Below are positions 28,101-33,817 of a stretch of 64,000 bases of DNA, piece by piece. A program made the translations under genes and the position numbers. Numbering within the stretch: the first letter of the stretch is position 1; the number at the start of each line of letters is the position of its first letter. The notes under the pieces were generated by a model. The model was not told the origin of the DNA and did not search any database. It saw nothing but the letters and a program-made list of their open reading frames with translations. Source of the DNA: Phoronis australis (lineage: Eukaryota; Phoronida; Phoronidae); assembly GCA_002633005.1 (NCBI GenBank), contig NMRA01000064.1:690360-754359 (forward strand). The letters run 5' to 3'.

Positions 28101-31100
28101 ACTACCTTTCCGATGATAGCGAAGTACTTTTTCAAAGCGAGAAAAAATCAAAAACAGAAAAAATTGGTTCGACTCGTATTGGTTCCCAGGTTCGACTGCC
28201 TTACGGCCCCTACGTAAGGAACTAAACACCAATGCTATTTTAACATAATAAGTACGCGTAACATTCCAAAAAAATTCAACGACCACTAACTACAAACTAT
28301 AAACACACTACACACGCAAACAAATCACGAGATATTGCTAATAAAACAAAATAATGAAGACTTTTCGAGCAAGCCATAGCACATTCAGTTACAAGGAAAA
28401 AATGGCGACCTTGTCCTGAACTGATGAGCCGGAAATGTGGGTACGGAAATAACGGATGGCAGCCAGTAATTATACGCTCACAGAGAAGGGACAAATATTG
28501 TTAAAAAATCGCTTTTGGCAAGAAAGGCGAAAATATAAAGAAAGGGTGTCGAAAATAAGATTTTATGTAGTATTTTCGGATACTGGAACCACATGGGCAG
28601 TTTGAGAGCAGGACTTTAAGCACCCGGGTACGTGCCAGTGGTTTATTTGAAAATGAACTCCTAGATTCCCAGCAGTTATAAAAAAACCGATGCATTATGA
28701 AATTCCCCGGGACCGATATAACCCAGAACTGATATTTTCTTGTGACGATGCTTCATGAGGTTGATGTTCCCTAAAACCTATATTATATGCCCGTAGCCAG
28801 CTTTTGCAACTAAACGGGTACTAGATGCGAAAATGTGGTTAGCGAACCTTTTATTCTTCTCTTCATACACCCCCCTCCGGGAACTTTTTACCACTGTCGC
28901 CGTAAAATGTTCAGACTCAAATATAAACAATCTTGTTCCAGCTGAAGCGGGTAATTAAAAACAGAATTATTCTGGGTGGCTAAAAAGGGTACAGTGTAGG
29001 AGGAAACAATATTCACAAAGTCACCCCTACTACAGTAGATGGAGTTTGCCTCGCAAAATCGTATTATAACGTTTCTTACCATTGCAGTCTTTTAATATCT
29101 TATTATCGCAAACACTCAGGTTAATGACTACCTTTCAAATGTTTCATAATAAGTGCTCACTGATCTACTAAGCGTTCCCCTTCAACTGTTGAGAATTTCC
29201 AAGTAAGCGCCCACAGTTCAGGCTAGCGCCCATCATAGCGCACTACAAACGACAACGCGAGGTTTAAAATTGACACGCAGTGTGTCACTCATTTTACACA
29301 ACAAATTCAAAAAACGTCTTTTCTCAATATGTAAAAACCAAATCCCGGCTTTGTTTCATACCTACGAAAGAAAGTTAAGACTAGTGACATGCGTGTCGTT
29401 TTGTGACGGACGTATTTTTTCTGTACTTGGAAGGTACTGAGGAGCAAACTCAAGTTACCCGATGTAAACCCGCACGGAGTCGCGAATTATTTCGAGGCTA
29501 TTCATTTCATGGAAAACTAATTGTTGAGTAAGCAAACAGCATAAGTAGAACATTTTTGTTGTGAAATTTGCACTGAATTGCTCCCGCACATCCAAATACA
29601 TCATTTGGTTAGGACATCGTTTAACGGATTTTTTTCGACAGATGTTTTTCATATGTCGAGTTAGGTTGCAAAATTTGGGCTGCGAACAAGAAGTAGAGGG
29701 AATTTGCACTCTGAATTAGTTTGGATCTTTAACGACTATGATGACACCAAGTGAGACCTAGCAAAATCATGGATACTTTTTCAATGGGCATTTTCTCCCT
29801 TTTCACATTAAAAACTTGAATGTACGTTTCAGTTAGAGAGCACTGATTCAACTTCCACGTCAGCAACTCGCCTTGCGCTCTAGAGCCTTTCAATGACGGT
29901 CGTGAAGAACAGTAACGCCATACCTGCATGAACTAACTCAATTTTGCGATCTACAGTTTGTGAGTGCTTAACGCTGCAGGTAAGAGCATAATCTTAACAT
30001 TTCTCGATGACCTATAAAAAAAATCAATTTTGGCGCGTAAAAAAATGGCGGGAAAATTTTGCGACCTGGCATTTATGAATGCGAGCTGGATTTTGAAAAT
30101 GCGACTTGGGATTTTGGCTAGGTTGCAAAATACGACCTGGCGATTTCAGTAGCGTCGAGCCCTGCTAGCGTACGTCAAGAATAAATGTAGTATCCATACT
30201 CAATAGTACTACATGCAGTATCCATACTGAATAGTACTAAACACTTTCTTTTCTGCTAGATGTTGCCCTTCAGTCATGTTTCCATTCAAACTCAGACGGA
30301 AACTTCTTGATCTGTGTGCATGCTATCTTATTTACTGAAACGCGCGTGTGCAAAATGTTGCTTTTTTGAACACAGGCAACACGTTCAAGTAGCAGACAAG
30401 CAGACAACAGGCAAGTTTACATTTTGAGAAAAAAATGGAAATTTGTAGCAGAAATGTATATGAAAAAGAACTGAACATTCCTCAATGTAGTTAAATTGAA
30501 TTACTCCTCGTAAGGAAATCACTACGATCAGAGACGTGGTGGCTGGCTGAAACACTGAGTTGTGGGGTACACACTTTTGTGACAAATTTTCTCTGAGCAG
30601 TGCAAAATACGGTAAAAATGTGTAGTATATGGGTGTACACTGTTGCTACAATGTTGCACTATAGCACCCCACTACAGCTTTAATAGACACTCAGTGTGTA
30701 TATAAGCATATGTTTCATTTGTAAGATATGAAATGATTAATGTTTTAAGGGTGTACTATCGCCTAGTCTTCATACAGTTAGCTACCTAGACTAGACAAAT
30801 TAATGCCCGTTACAGCGCGATTGAAACACCATGATTCTGGTACAGCTCTAGGCGCTCTCACCTTTACACTCAATGTTCACAGAACAACATATTATAGTCA
30901 TAACGAGCGGGTGCTAAAGTAGACAGTGCATGGGCGGCGCACCATACGGGGCTGGGGGGGCTATAGCCCCACTTTTTTCAGTGCTACGCCGCACATAGTC
31001 TATAGGCGGTGCACCACAGGGGGCTGAGGGGGCTTTAGCCCTCCCACTTTTTTCAGTGCTGCGCTGCCCATGCAATGACCACTGTCACTAGCTGACTAGA

Positions 31101-32035
31101 GCTAGAGACGGTGGTCACTGTCTACTGGTAAAGGCGCTTATATATTCTCTTGAGTCTGGACAATGGAGTATATCAGTCAGTGTACTGACACTGACATACC
31201 ATGCCATGGTCTAGCCAAAAGGCGACCTCAGCTTCTAATTGTCCCCAATATACTATATACTACAAGGTATGGCACTCCAGACTAGAAATTCCACGGGTGC
31301 TTTACTTCCGAAGTCCATAGCAAACACTAAACTCAATAAATTTACACAAAACAGGGATTCAACAAACCATGAGGAATTGTTCTTTCTCCCAATACCATTT
31401 ACGGTGTCCTGCTTCACCGAGTTCGCAAGAAATTCACGGTCGAAACACAAAAACCTTCCCAAAAAGCCCATCCGGAGCAACTACTTGGTCCCATGAAGGT
31501 CAAGAATGATACGGAATTATTCGATGACAAGGTTAACGATGAACGGCAGTTGCCGATTTGTCACAGAAAGTTATGAAATCATGACAAAGCAGCAATTGCC
31601 ATTCAATCGTAACCCATCGGATAATTCTGTATTTTCCTTAACCTTTGCGGGACCAAGGAATTGCTCCGGACAGGCTTTTTGGGAAGATTTTTGTGCTTTG
31701 ACCCACAGGCGTCCTCAGCTTCTGATCGTCTCAATGGCCCAATGCACTAGATATGACACTTCGGACTAGAAATTCCACGGGTGTTTCACTTCAGCCGTAC
31801 ATAGCAAACACAAAACTCAATAAATTTACACAAATCAGAGGTTCAACCGTGAGAAATTGTTCTTTCTTCCAATATCATTTACGGTGTCCTGCTCCACCGA
31901 GTTCGCCATATATTAAAACTGAAAAGCAGGCAAACGATCGTTTCCAAGATTTAACTTCCAAACCTTACTAACCTGGGTGCTGTCTGGAGGTAGGGACCCC
32001 ACAAACACGTCCCTCTTTGCTTTGTTTGGGTTCAT
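1056..32035 (-). CDS. STK31: STK31-like (TDRD8) RRM-Tudor-pseudokinase gene, 25 coding exons
   Basis: Exons, 5' to 3' on the minus strand: 32035-31973, 24092-23980, 23526-23401, 22383-22331, 21492-21446, 20324-20175, 19875-19801, 19295-19128, 18448-18240, 17771-17606, 15231-15155, 14855-14681, 13558-13436, 13255-13151, 12207-12118, 11412-11296, 9471-9220, 8605-8504, 8187-7981, 7554-7210, 4293-4171, 3406-3341, 3098-2941, 1932-1611, 1151-1056. They sum to 3528 nt (1175 aa plus stop) and every junction is in phase, with AG acceptors and GT donors except one GC donor. Domains: RRM about 8-90, Tudor about 135-265, coiled coil about 340-385, kinase fold about 738-1010, Ser/Thr/Pro tail. Tudor plus atypical kinase is diagnostic of STK31, a germ-cell protein of about 1000 residues in mammals. 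The longer length here comes mainly from the RRM and tail. Phase 0-0 exons could still be missing, for example in the 2.4-kb intron 10. A transcript would settle this. Confidence 0.92.
1410..1442 (-). repeat. tRNA-type B-box, SINE remnant
   Basis: On the minus strand there is a B-box-like GGTTCAAACCC followed by CAGTTGGGGCAGA, as in the 3' part of the tRNA-derived head of SINEs. No complete A-box is recognisable, so this is a fragment within intron 24. Confidence 0.35.
1611..1932 (-). CDS. STK31: STK31 exon 24: Ser/Thr/Pro-rich tail (aa 1037-1144)
   Basis: Acceptor TGTTTTAG|A and donor ATTAAG|gttggt. The peptide is low-complexity with repeated TSPP units spaced about 12-15 residues apart, then an acidic stretch (DQDVPHDSDLDLLVP). 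It is probably disordered, with many S/T-P sites. The donor is less canonical, but the phase fits exon 25. Confidence 0.82.
2697..2798. repeat. 51-bp tandem duplication
   Basis: Two adjacent copies beginning aaacacaagcctccagtg differ at a few bases. They lie in intron 23 just downstream of exon 23. Confidence 0.9.
2941..3098 (-). CDS. STK31: STK31 exon 23: end of kinase fold (aa 985-1037)
   Basis: Acceptor CATTACAG|GCT. It reads ADPLADVLRSLLVVDPRMRP and NTAELKKLTYF, the classical kinase subdomain XI (L-x-x-DPxxRPxAxEL). Donor CTCAG|gtatgt, phase 2, completed by exon 24. Confidence 0.92.
3341..3406 (-). CDS. STK31: STK31 exon 22: kinase C-lobe (aa 963-984)
   Basis: Acceptor TGTTTCAG|GTA and donor ACTCAG|gtactg. 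22 residues with SFEVINGIPDLSAITQ. Phase 0 at both ends. Confidence 0.85.
3565..3705. repeat. 33-bp tandem repeat, about 4 copies
   Basis: The core cctatgggccccatcctatt with cccaaagggtgtt recurs about every 33 bases, the last copy more diverged. It is in intron 21. Because 33 is a multiple of three, spurious open frames run through it on both strands. Confidence 0.85.
4171..4293 (-). CDS. STK31: STK31 exon 21: kinase activation segment and APE (aa 922-962)
   Basis: Acceptor CCCTCAG|ACC and donor CTCTGG|gtgagt. It contains GLKFVAPEVW (APE at 939-941) and TDMFCFGLLILW, matching the conserved D-x-(W/F)-S-x-G helix of the kinase C-lobe. Confidence 0.92.
4513..6019. mobile_element. TIR DNA transposon with HIRAN-like ORF (in STK31 intron 20)
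   Basis: The left end taccgtattcgcagtaataa and the inverted right end tacagtatttgccgtaataa match at 17 of 20 bases. A TA dinucleotide lies at each outer end, consistent with a 2-bp TA target duplication. Subterminal gcgcttatttaagc motifs near the right end resemble those of ISL2EU/IS4EU-type elements (family resemblance recalled, not searched). It encodes a HIRAN-like fragment at 5605 but no recognisable transposase, so it is non-autonomous. Confidence 0.7.
5605..5862 (+). pseudogene. HIRAN-like domain ORF, copy 1 (frameshifted)
   Basis: The peptide GFHMYKEIWIPV then KISETFVFVILRHGRS then YRHSGEACGLK follows the pattern of HIRAN-like proteins (YHVYKDVWxPVIGE, VPRKIS...LFLRRGG, RRYSxDLPQGGLEIPC). 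One extra A in the A-run after GLK shifts the frame and ends the protein early. It lies inside the TIR element and has no introns or promoter of its own. Confidence 0.6.
6085..6359 (-). pseudogene. Partial duplicate of STK31 exon 20
   Basis: These 275 bases repeat the 3' part of exon 20, including the catalytic loop and the GAG|gtaatg donor, but are cut off by a single N at 6360, so the copy lacks the exon start and acceptor. Only three bases differ from 7210-7484 and all three are synonymous. It could not be spliced as an internal exon. It looks like an alternative haplotype left in the assembly rather than a real second exon. Confidence 0.85.
6748..7026 (+). CDS. HIRAN-like domain ORF, copy 2 (open to natural end)
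   Basis: Same domain as the 5605 copy but without the frameshift, so it ends IQRTMIFSGLSDITDKLMTLL-stop. That matches the usual LTFxGxxxxxxKLxxLL ending of HIRAN-like proteins. It differs from copy 1 at seven bases within the shared frame, all amino-acid changing, which argues against constraint. It is transposon cargo, possibly unexpressed. Known HIRAN domains bind DNA ends, but no function is inferred for this one. Confidence 0.5.
   Translation: MYKEIWIPVESGKYLQSNPVDKYTTSVLKGQTIGPQKISKTFVFDILRHDRSLKSMVTAKYRHSGEVRGLKIQRTMIFSGLSDITDKLMTLL
7210..7554 (-). CDS. STK31: STK31 exon 20: kinase core, catalytic loop degenerate (aa 807-921)
   Basis: Acceptor TTTTAG|GAG and donor TCTGAG|gtaatg. The peptide holds the hydrophobic N-lobe/C-lobe core (LTGVLQGLADLHKAGVVH), then HAAIHPGN in place of HRDLKPEN, then GDFNF in place of ADFGL. 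The catalytic Asp is Ala897 and the paired Lys is His899. Asn902 and Asp914 are kept, and the DFG Gly is Asn916. A truncated second copy lies at 6085-6359. Confidence 0.95.
7645..7730. repeat. 42-bp tandem duplication
   Basis: Two copies of a unit containing actgtgagtgtgtgc and ctagtgtctgcactatgat lie in intron 19. Confidence 0.9.
7981..8187 (-). CDS. STK31: STK31 exon 19: kinase N-lobe start (aa 738-806)
   Basis: Acceptor CCTACAG|TGT and donor TTGAAG|gtaatt. It ends FNGQPVVLK, where Lys806 aligns with the VAIK lysine of subdomain II. A classical GxGxxG loop is not recognisable ahead of it, in keeping with an atypical kinase. Confidence 0.9.
8504..8605 (-). CDS. STK31: STK31 exon 18: pre-kinase helix (aa 704-737)
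   Basis: Acceptor ATCTCAG|TCT and donor CAGCTG|gtgagt. Acidic helix SEESDQEGMQEIKIEL leading into the kinase fold. Phase 0 at both ends. Confidence 0.85.
9220..9471 (-). CDS. STK31: STK31 exon 17: long helical segment (aa 620-703)
   Basis: Acceptor GGACAG|GAG and donor GAAGAC|gtgagt. 84 residues, strongly helical and charged (EMQEELTDIDKLTSLFEEYK, then TIKNLKSKLRHKLADKQDME). It forms the pre-kinase region. Confidence 0.88.
10525..11041. mobile_element. hAT-like MITE, 517 bp, with TIRs and target duplication
   Basis: Ends cagggcttggaat and (inverted) cagggcttggaat are identical over 13 bases, the CAGGG start being typical of hAT superfamily elements. The hexamer aactct directly flanks both ends. 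hAT usually makes 8-bp duplications, so the outer two bases may have mutated. A poly-A/T run and GCGG-rich subterminal motifs lie inside. There is no transposase. It sits in intron 16. Confidence 0.75.
11296..11412 (-). CDS. STK31: STK31 exon 16 (aa 581-619)
   Basis: Acceptor CACTTCAG|CAA and donor AATATG|gtttgt. It reads QLSLDLKSSDTSPHKP and INLDQLVTRLSKDFSDEIE. Phase 0 at both ends. Confidence 0.82.
12118..12207 (-). CDS. STK31: STK31 exon 15: helical region (aa 551-580)
   Basis: Acceptor TTTTGCAG|GCA and donor CAACAG|gtactt. It reads AEKNEILSSVRTCTNTRH and NAVESALRLLQQ. Phase 0 at both ends and amphipathic. Confidence 0.83.
13151..13255 (-). CDS. STK31: STK31 exon 14: helical region (aa 516-550)
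   Basis: Acceptor TTTTTCAG|AAC and donor TGGAAG|gtagaa. It reads NSIKSLSENYSSFLDFNTTK and DLTLDKCLPIYLKWK. Phase 0 at both ends. Confidence 0.84.
13436..13558 (-). CDS. STK31: STK31 exon 13: helical region (aa 475-515)
   Basis: Acceptor TTTCAG|AGT and donor TTGAGA|gtatgt. It reads SQLDTLIKARDNSRVTLHEM and LENFIREVAKLPLGARSEAL. Phase 0 at both ends. Confidence 0.84.
13774..13853 (-). repeat. tRNA-like sequence, probably a SINE head
   Basis: On the minus strand: GGGTCC acceptor start, A-box TAGCTCACCGGTAAGAGC, anticodon-arm region with an AGC loop, and B-box GGTTCGATTCC. Acceptor and T stems pair poorly and position 33 is not T, so a functional tRNA-Ala is unlikely. A tRNA-derived SINE or tRNA pseudogene fits better. 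It lies in intron 12, between exons 12 and 13. Confidence 0.6.
14681..14855 (-). CDS. STK31: STK31 exon 12: helical region (aa 416-474)
   Basis: Acceptor TGTTTCAG|A and donor TCAGCG|gttagt. Acidic helical peptide with DIEDLIQTAIDLANDDES followed by LDALRVVISVNEALGVYNH. Phases match exons 11 and 13. Confidence 0.85.
15155..15231 (-). CDS. STK31: STK31 exon 11: helical region (aa 391-416)
   Basis: Acceptor TTTGCAG|GCT and donor TACAG|gtatga. It reads AEYNNLNLTLKLKGVLSKV then TQVKKYR. The phase fits both neighbours. The upstream intron is 2.4 kb with phase 0, so an additional 3n-length exon cannot be excluded. Confidence 0.8.
15232..17605. other. Intron 10 of STK31, no further exon recognised
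   Basis: 2.4 kb between phase-0 ends. It contains open frames on the minus strand (16138-16320, 16955-17170) without acceptor/donor pairs that keep phase and without recognisable similarity, plus short CA-rich runs. A missing 3n-length exon remains possible. Confidence 0.5.
17606..17771 (-). CDS. STK31: STK31 exon 10: coiled coil (aa 335-390)
   Basis: Acceptor GCTTCAG|G. The peptide contains heptad-like QLEEQLRVAQNEIMNL followed by TQELSSIRDERHSLLTDL, predicted to form a coiled coil as in other STK31 proteins. Donor ATAAAG|gtgctg, phase 0. Confidence 0.87.
18240..18448 (-). CDS. STK31: STK31 exon 9: Tudor extension and linker (aa 266-335)
   Basis: Contains the C-terminal strands of the extended Tudor module (IDIAVVFEQEHCLFVDASVD) and a helix (NINDEMLKL). 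It ends in a Pro-rich linker (SKPPNPGSPQR) at CCTAG|gtaatg, phase 2. Confidence 0.9.
18840..18925. repeat. Dispersed element rich in cttaa/ttaag
   Basis: A stretch dense in gacaaatcttaaatttaag-type words resembles 45325-45480, where gacttaagtctaagatttg and related words recur. It is probably the same degenerate repeat family. It lies in intron 8. Confidence 0.4.
19128..19295 (-). CDS. STK31: STK31 exon 8: Tudor core strands 3-5 (aa 210-265)
   Basis: Starts VKVKFIDYGNNEVKDDCEL, the F-x-DYGN signature whose aromatic and Asp/Asn residues line the methyl-arginine pocket of extended Tudor domains. It continues into the oligonucleotide-binding-like extension (QQGFAQHCVLYGMKP). Donor GCG|gtaagt. 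Confidence 0.94.
19801..19875 (-). CDS. STK31: STK31 exon 7: Tudor core strands 1-2 (aa 185-209)
   Basis: Reads IYGTPFSEDGMWYRCVPLEY, the canonical Tudor core with the EDG-WYR signature. The 75-bp exon is flanked by TTTCAG and AAG|gtccg, phase 0 at both ends. Confidence 0.93.
20175..20324 (-). CDS. STK31: STK31 exon 6: N-terminal Tudor extension (aa 135-184)
   Basis: Starts EKVFVTYVDTPCSFYTQQ, typical of the strand-helix extension that precedes a Tudor barrel in TDRD proteins, and ends PLLNK. The donor is AACAAG|gcatga, a GC donor. The following exon continues in frame as IYGTPFSEDG, so the GC-AG intron is well supported. Confidence 0.9.
21446..21492 (-). CDS. STK31: STK31 exon 5: linker (aa 119-134)
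   Basis: Acceptor TTTCAG|CA and donor AGAAAA|gtaagtg. It reads as a Ser/Asn/Gln/Pro-rich linker and restores phase 0 before the Tudor block. Confidence 0.7.
22003..22192. repeat. Diverged tandem repeat, about 27-bp unit
   Basis: Six to seven copies of a unit related to gaccaggggtagcacttacc, alternating with acatatcacaggcggtactt variants. It lies in intron 4 and is probably not coding. Confidence 0.75.
22331..22383 (-). CDS. STK31: STK31 exon 4: Gly/Pro linker (aa 101-119)
   Basis: Small exon between TTTGTAG and GAAG|gtgagt. It reads SLKIKGGPGGDARPIKSE in the only frame compatible with its neighbours. It has no domain and lies between the RRM and the Tudor block. Confidence 0.72.
23401..23526 (-). 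CDS. STK31: STK31 exon 3: end of RRM (aa 59-101)
   Basis: Acceptor TTTGCAG|A and donor AAAGAG|gtaccg. The peptide FVRFLYDYDSDKAVSDM then GFQVGSYTLKVFYP gives the second RRM helix and last strand (residues roughly 60-90), followed by a Lys/Arg/Asp-rich linker. Confidence 0.87.
23980..24092 (-). CDS. STK31: STK31 exon 2: RRM middle (aa 22-59)
   Basis: Acceptor TTTTTGCAG|GAG. The peptide holds the RRM helix 1 (ESVKSLFSSFGPI) and the RNP1-side strand ending in RAYVVVTNQ. It ends two bases into the Gln codon at a gt donor (CA|gtttga), a weak donor, but the split codon is completed precisely by exon 3. Confidence 0.85.
24440..24930 (-). repeat. Degenerate tandem repeat with CCACYAG-GGC boxes (copy A)
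   Basis: Boxes near 24480, 24608, 24756 and 24905 recur about every 130-150 bases, each preceded or followed by a ttcatnnaaattgg-type segment. The orientation is opposite to the array at 54.6-56.1 kb, which shares the same boxes. The box at 24756-24768 (ccaccagggggca) matches the CTCF core consensus at all 13 positions. It lies in intron 1. Confidence 0.65.
24973..25184. repeat. Dispersed repeat, inverted copy of 41490-41700
   Basis: It shares gcggccgcggccaatttgca, the ttgtttgtatttgtga segment and the agctgcac...caagatggcggcc end with the reverse complement of 41490-41700. The following 740-base gap begins inside this repeat. Confidence 0.85.
25185..25924. other. Assembly gap, 740 N
   Basis: Run of N within intron 1. 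Open frames spanning it are artefacts. Nothing can be said about its content except that a dispersed repeat enters it on the left. Confidence 0.99.
26150..26620. repeat. Dispersed repeat family, direct copy of 46750-47160
   Basis: Shared blocks include aaaattcggttt, gttccgataatttgtt, gtacgcaacct and gaaaagaaactgg in the same order and orientation. Divergence is high with indels. It is probably a decayed DNA transposon. Confidence 0.8.
26602..26685 (-). pseudogene. THAP-like zinc finger fragment
   Basis: Reads MPFCMAPGCSNSSKK then GMVIAYHRR, like the start of a THAP domain (C-x2-4-C with a later HR-LP). The LPKPW-like continuation appears only in another frame, so the copy is frameshifted. 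THAP domains are common in P-element-like transposases. This adjoins the dispersed repeat at 26150. Confidence 0.35.
26960..27195. repeat. Dispersed repeat (family shared with 39840-40045)
   Basis: Contains gaggcagacctttttccatt followed by caaataggggctcgttcgag. A similar block gaggaggacctttttgccca / caaatgggaggctcattcga is at 39996-40038, and a partial inverse is near 34280-34320. Its open frame has no recognisable product. Confidence 0.6.
27200..30930. other. Intron 1 interior, no gene seen
   Basis: AT-rich sequence with short ORFs lacking splice context or similarity. A hAT-like terminus (gtagcgtcgagccctg) ends at about 30164, preceded by repeated gcgacctgg/gcgacttgg words. Its partner end was not found. 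Otherwise featureless. Confidence 0.5.
30930..31080. repeat. About 70-bp tandem duplication, G/C-rich
   Basis: Two copies of gggcggcgcacca...ggctggggggct...cccacttttttcagtgct, bounded by cagtgcatgggc on the left and gcccatgcaatg on the right, i.e. inverted flanks. Probably a small transposon fragment. Confidence 0.75.
31221..31905. repeat. Direct repeat pair (31221-31430 and 31707-31905)
   Basis: Both copies contain ctagaaattccacgggtg, actcaataaatttacacaaa and catttacggtgtcctgct in order, with a period of about 487 bases and roughly 15% divergence. They lie in intron 1 just downstream of exon 1. Confidence 0.85.
31973..32035 (-). CDS. STK31: STK31 exon 1: start codon and RRM RNP2 strand (aa 1-21)
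   Basis: The ATG at 32035-32033 has A at -3 and opens a short basic leader followed by VFVGSLPP, a typical RNP2-like first strand of an RRM. The donor is CAG|gttagt at 31972. Phase 0 joins exactly to exon 2 about 7.9 kb away, where the rest of the RRM lies. The frame stays open upstream, but I see no in-frame ATG upstream in the open stretch, so this ATG is the chosen start. Any untranslated first exon is not identifiable. Confidence 0.82.
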
Positions 32036-33817
32036 TTTGTTGCGCGAAACGTTGAGTAAATAATTTCTAAGACATGCAACAAGTTGTTTTGGATGACCCA
32101 CGTGCAAATACTTCGGCAAGTTCCGGGTATCTTCCGCTGTCTAAGGTTTTTGTCACAAACAAAAGATGTCGCCCTTGCATAAAACCTGATTCTTAACCGA
32201 AGCAGCAAGAGAACGATAATAGGCGTTACCAAAATTTAACACGTTACGTGAAAGTAAGTGATTTGTAGAAATCAAAATTTTCTTCCAGGCCCTCAATCTT
32301 CTGAACTACGAAATTTGAAGGGATTTGATGAATGGCTGCAGATGAACCATTTTGCACCCTCACAGCGAAACACCGTGACTAATACGCTTACAAGGAAGTC
32401 TCCCATTTCTAAAGATATGCGGGAATTTTCACCACTCGTCCTTCTGAGCGGCTTGTACTAGGATCAAAGAGAGCGCGGCGCCGGAATCAGGTACAGTTGT
32501 GATGACCGCGTTGCCCGAAGCGAGCAAGACCCAATTAAATGTAATTATCAGACAATAACTGTTTTAAACATCTCTGCATGATGCCGAATTTTAAAACTGA
32601 ATGCATTAACCACTAATTTTCGTTATAAACGAACACCACGGCGGTATTCAGCTGAAAAAAGCAACCAAGTACGGTTTTCGATTTTTAAAAATCGATGAAT
32701 TCATAATCTAAAAACTACAACCATTGGTTACGATTGGAGCCTATAAACTACCGCGCGTAATGATATACTCGGTGGATATACAAACGCTGATCCAGAGTTA
32801 ACAATATCTCAGAGATTCATTTTTTAATATTCTTTCAATCTCGTTTAACCATATTTTTGACCAGGAAACAGTTGTTGTGCCCACTTTTCATTTTTATTAC
32901 TGACAACGAGCTAGAATAGTTATATAGTCAGTGCCACCGAAATTGTCCAGAGATTCCAAATCGTTAGTTTGGTTATCACCATAATGACACGTGAAGTGTT
33001 TAGTTTACCTGTAATGTGGTAAGTTTAGGGATGGGCTTCACAATGAATTTAACTAATTAAGTTTAGCTGGCGATCAAAATCTACCACTGTTTTGGTACTT
33101 CAAGCTCAAAACTTGGATAAAACGTTATCAACCCGTTTCCGGTGAGAAAAAAAACAAGTGGTCAGAAGCATTAAAAATTAAATAAAAGGAAACTAATATG
33201 AAATTTATCGTTCCTTTGGGAAGATCAACACAAGTTAACCTTTTTAGTCCTTTTCTAATATTTAATGTACCAAATTAAAATTACTCTCCAGAGTTGCAGG
33301 CTATAACTCCGCAGATGTCAGAGAAAACCAAATGGGGGTACTAAGAACAACCATTGTTGAGACAGTAATGCTAGAAATTACCTTTCCATTTCATTAGCTC
33401 AGATCTACATCAATACAAAGGGCGTGCTGAATAGGCATCGTAACAGTTGTCTGGAGCTTAGGGAATCAGAGAGGTCATCAGTGTAAGCGAGAAATTCTCC
33501 ACCTGAAAACCTTGAATCAAGACAGTTCTCTTGATTTTGTCAAGTTTATTGCTCCAGATAAAAGTGTAAAATAGTATATCAAGCTATTCAATTGTGTCCT
33601 CTGACAGTGAGGGCAATGTAGTCAAAAGATGGACCAATTTTGACAGGGCAAAAATCTTACCCCACGAGAAAATGTCGAGTGGAATATTACTTCATCTACG
33701 CCAATCGAGGTACGTTTTGTATTTATCCCATACGCTTTGAATTCCTAAATTTCTTTCATTTTTCGGCAGATTTTTTTAAATACTTCACTCTGACTTTTCA
33801 CGAGGCGGATCACATCC
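32036..33817. other. Upstream region of STK31, presumed 5' UTR/promoter, not resolved
   Basis: No TATA box at a convincing distance. A short GC-rich, CpG-containing stretch at 32465-32520 (gagcgcggcgccgg) is the only promoter-like feature. The rest is AT-rich with no gene recognised on either strand. Confidence 0.3.
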
